Below the pieces are notes generated by a model that was given only the letters and a program-made list of their open reading frames with translations, was not told where the DNA came from and did not search any database. Positions 7,047-10,826 of a stretch of 10,826 nucleotides of DNA are shown here, in pieces. The position numbers and the translations under genes are program-made. Numbering within the stretch: position 1 is the first letter of the stretch; the number at the start of each line of letters is the position of its first letter. Source of the DNA: Cyclobacteriaceae bacterium (GTDB taxonomy: Bacteria > Bacteroidota > Bacteroidia > Cytophagales > Cyclobacteriaceae); the NCBI GenBank assembly GCA_009885605.1, contig VFKK01000189.1, positions 1 to 10,826 on the forward strand, written 5' to 3'.

Positions 7047-7078
7047 TTTGGATAGCAGAGGAATTCGCCTTACTTTTG
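7047..7078 (+). promoter_or_regulatory. Promoter of the rpsF-rpsR-rplI operon
   Basis: A full Bacteroidota-type promoter: -33 TTTG (7047-7050), a 20-bp spacer, then -7 TACTTTTG (7071-7078, consensus TAnnTTTG). The expected transcription start is near 7083-7085, giving a leader of about 33 nt before the rpsF ATG. This leaves little room for a structured S6:S18-binding leader like those known in other phyla. Confidence 0.85.
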
Positions 7079-7116
7079 CGGTCTGTTTATTCAAATTCCT
7101 TAAACACATTATAAAA

Positions 7117-7488
7117 ATGTTCCAAAGAAATTATGAGACGGTATTCATTTTAACTCCCGTTTTGTCTGATGTTCAGATGAAGGATACCGTCGACAAGTTT
7201 GTGAACTTGTTAAAAGAAGAGGGGGCAGATGTAATCAATGTGGAAAATTGGGGTCTTAAGAGGATGGCTTACACTATCGAAAAAAAGACTACAGGTTTTT
7301 ACGTAATGGTTGAATTCAAAGCCGTTCCTACCATCATCCGTAAATTCGAACTAGAATTTAGAAGAGATGAAAAAGTTATGAGATTCTTGACTACCGTTTT
7401 GGACAAGCATTCACTTGCTTATGCCGAAAAGAGAAGAAAAGGAGAGTTTAACAAAAAAGTTGAAGCTAAGGAGGAGCCAGCCCAATGA
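7117..7488 (+). CDS. rpsF: 30S ribosomal protein bS6
   Basis: 123 residues from the ATG at 7117. The bS6 fold is clear: NYETVFILTPVLSD (5-18), then VENWGLKRMAYTIEKKTTGFYVMVEF (42-67) and FELEFRRDEKVMRFLTTVLDK (77-97), with a charged C-terminal tail ending EAKEEPAQ. bS6 pairs with bS18 on the 30S platform. An in-frame extension to 7048 is rejected because it would run through the operon promoter. The last codons (AAG GAG GAG) also form a strong Shine-Dalgarno sequence for rpsR, whose ATG overlaps the rpsF stop in an ATGA arrangement, so the two proteins are probably translationally coupled. Confidence 0.97.
   Translation: MFQRNYETVFILTPVLSDVQMKDTVDKFVNLLKEEGADVINVENWGLKRMAYTIEKKTTGFYVMVEFKAVPTIIRKFELEFRRDEKVMRFLTTVLDKHSLAYAEKRRKGEFNKKVEAKEEPAQ
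7468..7474 (+). promoter_or_regulatory. Strong Shine-Dalgarno sequence for rpsR
   Basis: AAGGAGG lies 10 nt before the rpsR ATG, inside the rpsF coding tail, and can pair over 7 contiguous bases with the usual 16S rRNA 3' end. It is the only clear, correctly spaced Shine-Dalgarno sequence I see among the gene starts in the window, which fits a lineage that generally does without them. Confidence 0.7.
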
Positions 7489-7736
7489 CACTAGTAAACG
7501 AGCCTATCAACAGAGGCGAAATCAGAAAAAAGTATTGCCGCTTTAAGAAGTATGGCATCAAGTACATTGACTACAAGGATCCAAATTACTTGTTGAAGTT
7601 TGTCAATGAGCAAGGTAAAATTCTTCCTAGAAGACTAACCGGCAACTCTGCTAAATACCAGAGAAAAGTGGCTCAGGCCATCAAAAAAGCAAGACATTTG
7701 GCTTTGTTGCCATTCGTAACCGATGGTTTGAAATAA
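7485..7736 (+). CDS. rpsR: 30S ribosomal protein bS18
   Basis: 83 residues. The signature is KKYCRFKKYGIKYIDYKD (15-32), then ILPRRLTGNSAKYQRKVAQA (46-65) and IKKARHLALLPF (66-77), the RNA-binding core of bS18. It sits on the 30S platform with bS6, near the mRNA exit and the 16S rRNA 3' tail. In Bacteroidota, bS6, bS18 and bS21 are reported to form the pocket that hides the anti-Shine-Dalgarno sequence. The ATG overlaps the rpsF TGA by 3 bases (ATGA) and is preceded by a strong Shine-Dalgarno sequence. rplI follows after 39 bp without a visible terminator. Confidence 0.97.
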   Translation: MTLVNEPINRGEIRKKYCRFKKYGIKYIDYKDPNYLLKFVNEQGKILPRRLTGNSAKYQRKVAQAIKKARHLALLPFVTDGLK

Positions 7737-7775
7737 TTCGGTCTTGTATCGTTCAATCACAAAAGATCATTACAA

Positions 7776-8219
7776 ATGGAAATCATTCTAAAAACAGACA
7801 TCAAAGGTCTTGGCTATAAAAATGACTTGGTAGAGGTAAAGCCTGGATACGGTAGAAACTACCTTATCCCTCAGGGTTTTGCTGTACTTGCTACTGGTTC
7901 AAACAAGAAAATTCTTGCTGAAAACATCAAGCAGGCTGCTCACAAAGCAGAAAAAATTAAGACTGAAGCAGAAAACATCGCTTCTAAAATCGCAGAGATG
8001 ACACTTGAAATCAAGGCTAAAATCGGTGAGTCAGGTAAAATCTTCGGAAAAGTTACCACTCTTCAGATTTCTGACGCTCTTGCTATTCAAGGTATAGACA
8101 TCGATAGAAAGAAAATCTCTATAAGCGGTCCGGTAGACGGAGCGGGTGAATTCTCAGCTGATGTTGATCTTCACAGAGAGGTGAAAACAAAAGTTAAATT
8201 TGTTGTTGTAGGAGAATAA
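7776..8219 (+). CDS. rplI: 50S ribosomal protein bL9
   Basis: 147 residues, a normal length. The N-terminal rRNA-binding domain shows MEIILKTDIKGLGYKNDLVEV (1-21) and the signature PGYGRNYLIPQGFA (23-36). A long connecting helix (about 42-75) leads to the C-terminal domain with GESGKIFGKVTTLQISDAL (84-102). bL9 binds 23S rRNA near the L1 stalk base and helps maintain the reading frame. It is third in the rpsF-rpsR-rplI operon, and a strong terminator follows the stop by 20 bp. Confidence 0.97.
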   Translation: MEIILKTDIKGLGYKNDLVEVKPGYGRNYLIPQGFAVLATGSNKKILAENIKQAAHKAEKIKTEAENIASKIAEMTLEIKAKIGESGKIFGKVTTLQISDALAIQGIDIDRKKISISGPVDGAGEFSADVDLHREVKTKVKFVVVGE

Positions 8220-8239
8220 GATTCTACGAACAGAAAATG

Positions 8240-8269
8240 AAAAAGCTCACCGTCTGGTGAGCTTTTTTT
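8240..8269. terminator. Rho-independent terminator of the rpsF operon, possibly bidirectional
   Basis: The stem GCTCACC (8245-8251) and GGTGAGC (8256-8262) has a GTCT loop, seven T residues after it and five A residues before it. It clearly ends the plus-strand operon. On the minus strand the A tract gives a five-U tail, so it may also end the convergent small gene, whose stop is at 8280-8282. Confidence 0.92.
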
Positions 8270-8279
8270 ATGTCCAATT

Positions 8280-8525
8280 TTAGCTTAGAGCTTTCTCGAG
8301 GTCCTCGATCAACTTTTTAGAAACTGCTTTGCTATTTTTATCTCTGGCTTCTTTCAAAACCTCCACAGCTTTTCTTCCTTTTTCAATAACCCCAATAGGA
8401 TTATTATCACTTTTAAAGCTCACCCAGCAATAACTGAGCTCAGATACAAGGGTTTCGTTCGACTTCAATTTATCTAATTTCTGAATTGTTTCAATGATGG
8501 TTTTTTCTACTTTTTCAGCGTTCAT
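8280..8525 (-). CDS. Small hypothetical protein (81 aa)
   Basis: 81 residues, predicted mainly alpha-helical and soluble: helices at about 1-20 (AEKVEKTIIETIQKLDKLK), 43-62 and 65-80 flank a more ordered centre, LVSELSYCWVSFKSDNNPIG (26-45). There is no signal peptide or membrane segment. I do not recognise a family and assign no function. It is judged real because its ATG lies about 35 nt downstream of a matching promoter (TAGTTTTG -7 box, ATTG -33, 20-bp spacer), it stops close to a shared terminator, and its composition is protein-like. It stands as a single gene, convergent with rplI and divergent from the tRNA-Gln gene. Confidence 0.75.
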   Translation of the reverse strand: MNAEKVEKTIIETIQKLDKLKSNETLVSELSYCWVSFKSDNNPIGVIEKGRKAVEVLKEARDKNSKAVSKKLIEDLEKALS

Positions 8526-8564
8526 AGCAAGATTTAGTTTTTGTGTGTTTTTCTATATTTTCGA

Positions 8565-8596
8565 CAAAACTAGATTATTATTACTCATAATACAAT
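8565..8596 (-). promoter_or_regulatory. Promoter of the 81-aa hypothetical gene
   Basis: Read on the minus strand: -33 ATTG (plus 8593-8596), a 20-bp spacer, and -7 TAGTTTTG (plus 8565-8572, consensus TAnnTTTG). Spacing is identical to the rpsF and tRNA promoters. The transcription start would fall near 8560, about 35 nt before the ATG. Confidence 0.7.
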
Positions 8597-8605
8597 ATAA
8601 GTAAC

Positions 8606-8632
8606 TGAAAATTAATGTAATCGTAATTTTCA
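8606..8632. repeat. 9-bp perfect inverted repeat, 9-bp spacer
   Basis: TGAAAATTA (8606-8614) and TAATTTTCA (8624-8632) are exact reverse complements. There is no T tract after it, so it is not a standard terminator. It lies just upstream of the small gene's -33 box and could be an operator, but AT-rich DNA yields such repeats by chance. Confidence 0.45.
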
Positions 8633-8655
8633 ATCGATTCCTAGGCATAAGTGAT

Positions 8656-8752
8656 TTTTCTGAATCGTTGGATTTGCCCGAGTCTATGAGAATCTCAAAT
8701 TGGAAAGGTTAAATTATTTTATATCCTGAATCCAAGCGATTTACTCAGAAAA
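8656..8752. repeat. Long imperfect inverted repeat (19 pairs, two bulges)
   Basis: All 19 bases of 8656-8674 (TTTTCTGA, ATCG, TTGGATT) find complements in 8729-8752 (AATCCAA, CGAT, TCAGAAAA), with a 1-nt bulge (8736) and a 4-nt bulge (8741-8744). The loop is 54 nt (8675-8728) and contains a smaller TGAGA/TCTCA repeat (8687-8697). There is no U tract and no visible promoter of its own. It could be a degenerate small mobile-element relic, a structured RNA or a protein-binding region. Confidence 0.5.
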
Positions 8753-8774
8753 GTAAAAAATCTTCCGGGTCCGG

Positions 8775-8806
8775 TTTGGAAAAAAAGGTGCAAGATTCTA
8801 CCTTTG
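8775..8806 (+). promoter_or_regulatory. Promoter of the tRNA-Gln gene
   Basis: -33 TTTG (8775-8778), a 20-bp spacer, and -7 TACCTTTG (8799-8806). Transcription would start near 8812, giving a 5' leader of about 34 nt for RNase P to remove. Confidence 0.8.
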
Positions 8807-8845
8807 TGACACTTTAAAAGAAACATGTCAGTTTCGAAATAAAAT

Positions 8846-8918
8846 TGACCGATGGTGTAACTGGCAACACGTCTGATTTTGGTTCAGAAGAGTCCAGGTT
8901 CGAGCCCTGGTCGGTCAA
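8846..8918 (+). tRNA. tRNA-Gln (anticodon UUG)
   Basis: A full cloverleaf can be drawn. The acceptor stem TGACCGA (8846-8852) pairs with TCGGTCA (8911-8917) over 7 bp, with discriminator A at 8918. The D stem GTGT/ACAC has GG in its loop. The anticodon stem TCTGA (8872-8876) pairs with TCAGA (8884-8888); its loop TTTTGGT gives anticodon TTG (8879-8881), which reads CAA and, by wobble, CAG. The T stem CCAGG (8894-8898) pairs with CCTGG (8906-8910) around TTCGAGC. The 3' CCA is not encoded. It is a stand-alone gene with its own promoter and terminator. Confidence 0.96.
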
Positions 8919-8919
8919 C

Positions 8920-8949
8920 AAAAAGCCTCCAAACAATGGGAGGCTTTTT
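8920..8949. terminator. Bidirectional terminator between tRNA-Gln and the EcsC-family gene
   Basis: AAAAAGCCTCC (8920-8930) and GGAGGCTTTTT (8939-8949) form an 11-bp perfect stem with an 8-nt loop. The T and A tracts let it act on both strands. It begins 2 bp after the tRNA, and its last base is part of the stop codon of the convergent gene. Confidence 0.9.
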
Positions 8950-9665
8950 CATTTTAAAACCCTGAGCCGATATGCATTCATTGCATATTTCCCCAAATGC
9001 TCCGTCAATCGGTAATTGGCGATCGCGCCTACTCCCGCACCGATAATTGGGATAAGCTGTGCAAGCTTAGCCAGATCTATATAATCACGGTATTCAAGCT
9101 GAAACCTCTTCCAATCAAACTCATCTGAATCAGCAGGCAGTGTATCACGATAACTGTCCCAGTTCTCTATCATCCCGATCAGTTCATTTCTTCTTTTCTG
9201 ACTGGAGAAACTTAGCTGAAAAACATACAAGAGAAAAAGTCTCTCATGGAATTCTTTCGCAGAAAAACCATAGATAGCTGCGATATCAAAAAGCATTTTC
9301 ATTTTGATTGTGAGAAAAGCAGGGAAATCCACAAACCCAAGGAGGATCCCTCCTGCCCCGGTCAAGGCTCCCTCGGCAGAAGCAGTATTCCGGTACCATT
9401 TGATTCGGGTCCTGACTTTCTCGTCTCTTTCTTGTAGGCTCAGGGAATGATCATCTTTTGGGACAATCCAACCAGATCCTGTTAAAACACCCTTCACCAT
9501 GTTTTCAATTGCCATGGTTATGGCTTGATGAACTTTCTCCGGAATCCACCCATTTATTTTCCCTTGGACATTATGAGTCAACCTGCTTACCAGAGACGGA
9601 GGCTTTTTCAGCTTATAGAGCCATGTTCCCAGCTCTGCCTCAACGTAATGCATGTAATTGTCCAT
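8949..9665 (-). CDS. EcsC family protein
   Basis: 238 residues, the common size of the EcsC protein family. Conserved blocks are IPEKVHQAITMAIENMVKGVL (41-61), the central glycine-rich hydrophobic segment TASAEGALTGAGGILLGFVDFPAFL (94-118), MLFDIAAIYGF (124-134) and the C-terminal LAQLIPIIGAGVGAIANYRLTEHLGKYAMNAYRLR (201-235). The family is named after EcsC of the Bacillus Ecs transporter region, but its biochemical role is unknown. The two glycine-rich hydrophobic stretches suggest peripheral or hairpin membrane association; no signal peptide is seen. The ATG at 9665 is preceded on the minus strand by a matching -7 box. It diverges from the dienelactone-hydrolase-like gene and shares a terminator with the tRNA. 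Confidence 0.88.
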   Translation of the reverse strand: MDNYMHYVEAELGTWLYKLKKPPSLVSRLTHNVQGKINGWIPEKVHQAITMAIENMVKGVLTGSGWIVPKDDHSLSLQERDEKVRTRIKWYRNTASAEGALTGAGGILLGFVDFPAFLTIKMKMLFDIAAIYGFSAKEFHERLFLLYVFQLSFSSQKRRNELIGMIENWDSYRDTLPADSDEFDWKRFQLEYRDYIDLAKLAQLIPIIGAGVGAIANYRLTEHLGKYAMNAYRLRVLK

Positions 9666-9674
9666 TATTTTTTG

Positions 9675-9682
9675 TAATTTTG
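9675..9682 (+). promoter_or_regulatory. Possible -7 box for the dienelactone-hydrolase-like gene
   Basis: TAATTTTG fits TAnnTTTG on the plus strand but has no -33 TTTG at the expected distance. It would give a leader of about 63 nt. It faces the minus-strand -7 box of the EcsC gene, 5 bp away. Confidence 0.35.
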
Positions 9683-9687
9683 CAAAT

Positions 9688-9717
9688 CAAACTTATTGAT
9701 GATTTATAGGTTTCAAC
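9688..9717 (-). promoter_or_regulatory. Probable promoter of the EcsC-family gene
   Basis: On the minus strand, -7 TAAGTTTG (plus 9688-9695) matches the consensus exactly, with a -33-like GTTG (plus 9714-9717) 18 bp upstream. Transcription would begin near 9683, about 18 nt before the ATG. Confidence 0.6.
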
Positions 9718-9750
9718 TTTTGAATCCAACAAAACCAAACGCTTTATCCC

Positions 9751-10614
9751 ATGATGAAACCAGTCTATTTACTCATTTTACTGCTAGGTAGTTTTCTTTT
9801 TCCGAAGGAAAATGAAATTAAAAATGATCCATTTGCAACTATTACCATTTGCCACGCACCAAATGACGACATGGCACAGTTTGTCAATGCACCTGGATTT
9901 GCCTCCTTTCACCCTTCTCCCATCGCATTTGAATTTGCCGCCAAAGGTGAAATGGTGAATTTTCCAACCTCTGACGGATCGGATGGTAAAGGCTACCTTC
10001 TGAAATCAACTTCGCCTTCTGATAAATGGCTCTTCGTCTTCCAGGAATGGTGGGGCCTTAATGACCACATCAAACAGCAGGCTGAGGTATTCTACAATGA
10101 TTTGAATGGAAAAGTAAATGTAATTGCCCTTGATATGTATGATGGCCAAGTGACCAGTAATCGCCAGGAAGCAGGTCAGATCATGCAATCCGTAAAAGAA
10201 CCAAGATTAGAAGAAATCGTAAAAGGAGCCATGAAACTGGCCGGACCAACTGCTAAAATCGCAAATGTCGGCTGGTGCTTTGGCGGTAGCTGGTCACTCA
10301 AGTCTGCTCTGCTCGTTGGTCACCAAAATATCGGGTCCGTGATGTATTATGGAATGCCTGTTAGGGATGCAGAGAAGTTGAAGACTCTGAACTCGGATGT
10401 TTTGGGATTGTTCGCAACTGAGGAATATATTTCAAAAACTATAATTGAAGAATTTGCTGCGAGCATGACTTCTGCCGGAAAAAAATTAACCTACAAAATC
10501 TTCCCCGCAGTCCATGGGTTCTCCAATCCAAGCAATCCAAAGTATGATCCTGAAGTGAGCAAAGAAGCTTATGAAATGGCTATCACCTATTTAAAAGGAA
10601 AATTTGCTATTTGA
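9751..10614 (+). CDS. Secreted dienelactone-hydrolase-family protein (alpha/beta hydrolase)
   Basis: 287 residues. A hydrophobic N-terminus (4-17) suggests export, although no clear signal-peptidase site is seen. A 50-residue leader region contains CHAPNDDMAQF and HPSPIAFEF (34-62), and the alpha/beta hydrolase domain follows. Expected features are VFQEWWGLNDHI (96-107, with Glu99 as in dienelactone hydrolases), ALDMYDG (126-132), the nucleophile elbow GWCFGGSWS (174-182, Cys176) and the histidine segment VHGFSNPSNPKYD (254-266, His255). The segment that usually carries the catalytic Asp reads LGLFATEEYIS (218-228) and has Glu instead. The true substrate is unknown; many members act on esters unrelated to chlorocatechol degradation. 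It stands as a single gene between a divergent EcsC gene and a strong terminator. Confidence 0.87.
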   Translation: MMKPVYLLILLLGSFLFPKENEIKNDPFATITICHAPNDDMAQFVNAPGFASFHPSPIAFEFAAKGEMVNFPTSDGSDGKGYLLKSTSPSDKWLFVFQEWWGLNDHIKQQAEVFYNDLNGKVNVIALDMYDGQVTSNRQEAGQIMQSVKEPRLEEIVKGAMKLAGPTAKIANVGWCFGGSWSLKSALLVGHQNIGSVMYYGMPVRDAEKLKTLNSDVLGLFATEEYISKTIIEEFAASMTSAGKKLTYKIFPAVHGFSNPSNPKYDPEVSKEAYEMAITYLKGKFAI

Positions 10615-10626
10615 TTGACCAAATGA

Positions 10627-10666
10627 AACCTAAAAAACCGTCTTTCTCAAGACGGTTTTTTAGGTT
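10627..10666. terminator. Bidirectional terminator between convergent genes
   Basis: An 18-bp perfect stem: aacctaaaaaaccgtctt (10627-10644) pairs with aagacggttttttaggtt (10649-10666) around a TCTC loop. The core ACCGTCTT/AAGACGGT is flanked by A6/T6 tracts, so it works on either strand. It ends the dienelactone-hydrolase-like gene and probably also the minus-strand gene whose stop is at 10682. Confidence 0.92.
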
Positions 10667-10681
10667 AATATCAATCGCTTT

Positions 10682-10826
10682 TTATTTGTAAAGTCCGTTA
10701 AAGAGCATTTTGAAAGTACCATGCGACTGGGCACGAAAGGTAATCTCAGGTCCAAAGGCGTAGAATTTTCCTTTTCCTATCTGAGCTTCAAAAGCAGTGA
10801 CGCCATTTTTCAAATAAGACTGTCCC
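10682..10826 (-). CDS. C-terminal end of a probable M14-type zinc carboxypeptidase (5' part outside window)
   Basis: The minus-strand frame is open from the window edge to TAA at 10682-10684 and encodes 47 C-terminal residues. They include GQSYLKNGVTAFEAQIGKGK, then FYAFGPEITFRAQSHGTFKM and LFNGLYK. The pattern of a short GKGK turn, FGPEITFRAQ, then HGTFK-LFNGL resembles the C-terminal, glutamine-amidotransferase-like end of large Bacteroidota M14 family metallocarboxypeptidases. The zinc-binding and catalytic residues lie outside the window, so the enzyme class is inferred from family memory. Coding status is well supported by the protein-like sequence and the terminator just beyond the stop. 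Confidence 0.65.
   Translation of the reverse strand, partial: GQSYLKNGVTAFEAQIGKGKFYAFGPEITFRAQSHGTFKMLFNGLYK

Larger units (their letters stand above)
8526..8845. other. 320-bp gene-free stretch between the small gene and tRNA-Gln
   Basis: No convincing coding frame on either strand. It holds the promoter of the minus-strand small gene (8565-8596), a 9-bp inverted repeat (8606-8632), a long imperfect inverted repeat (8656-8752) and the tRNA promoter (8775-8806). The middle is AT-rich and otherwise unexplained. Confidence 0.7.

Noticed and set aside
7048..7116. N-terminal extension of bS6
   Set aside because: The extension runs through the -33/-7 promoter elements and would lie upstream of the predicted transcript start. 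The ATG at 7117 gives a normal bS6.
7083..7116. Structured S6:S18-binding leader before rpsF
   Set aside because: The predicted leader is only about 33 nt and shows no clear stem, so the motif known from other phyla is not supported here.
8526..8845. Insertion sequence, integrase attachment site or CRISPR array beside the tRNA
   Set aside because: There is no transposase or integrase, no direct repeat of the tRNA 3' end and no regularly spaced repeats. The only structure is the pair of inverted repeats already listed.
9458..9709. Plus-strand open frame opposite the EcsC-family gene
   Set aside because: It is antisense to a conserved protein and has no family resemblance or initiation signal.

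Overview
The window looks like a chromosomal core region of a member of the Bacteroidota, most likely the class Cytophagia and possibly an Algoriphagus-like Cyclobacteriaceae. The order is inferred from protein character and is not proven. Supporting signs are Bacteroidota-type promoters (TTTG, 20 bp, TAnnTTTG), almost no Shine-Dalgarno sequences in front of genes, lineage-typical proteins (DUF5683, a secreted dienelactone-hydrolase-like protein, an M14-peptidase-type C-terminus) and moderate, AT-leaning base composition. I see no insertion sequence, phage gene, CRISPR array or clear sign of recent transfer.

Layout. (1) Positions 1-3528 hold a tightly packed plus-strand run: the 3' end of parA, then parB, a DUF5683 membrane protein, dapB (lysine/diaminopimelate synthesis) and lepB (signal peptidase I). 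Gaps are 2-14 bp, so this is probably one operon joining chromosome segregation, cell-wall precursor synthesis and protein export. It ends at a perfect palindromic terminator shared with the convergent ung gene. (2) ung (minus) and apaG (plus) diverge from a 65-bp intergenic region. apaG is followed by a class I SAM methyltransferase that appears to start at TTG one base after the apaG stop. A TPMT-like methyltransferase on the minus strand overlaps it tail to tail. (3) A membrane-anchored coiled-coil protein of unknown function follows and ends at a UUCG-loop terminator. (4) The ribosomal protein operon rpsF-rpsR-rplI has a clear promoter and terminator. (5) A small hypothetical gene (minus) faces a tRNA-Gln(UUG) (plus) across a 320-bp gene-free stretch that carries their divergent promoters and a long imperfect inverted repeat. 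(6) An EcsC-family gene (minus) diverges from a dienelactone-hydrolase-like gene (plus). The latter converges, across an 18-bp perfect terminator hairpin, on the C-terminal end of a probable M14-type zinc carboxypeptidase cut by the window edge.

Most of this is ordinary housekeeping DNA, and I found no convincing new multi-gene system. The points most worth a second look are the lone strong Shine-Dalgarno sequence at rpsR (bS18 is part of the pocket reported to hide the anti-SD in this phylum), the 19-pair imperfect inverted repeat upstream of the tRNA, two genes that seem to start at TTG right after the upstream stop, and a changed catalytic-acid region in the dienelactone-hydrolase-like protein.
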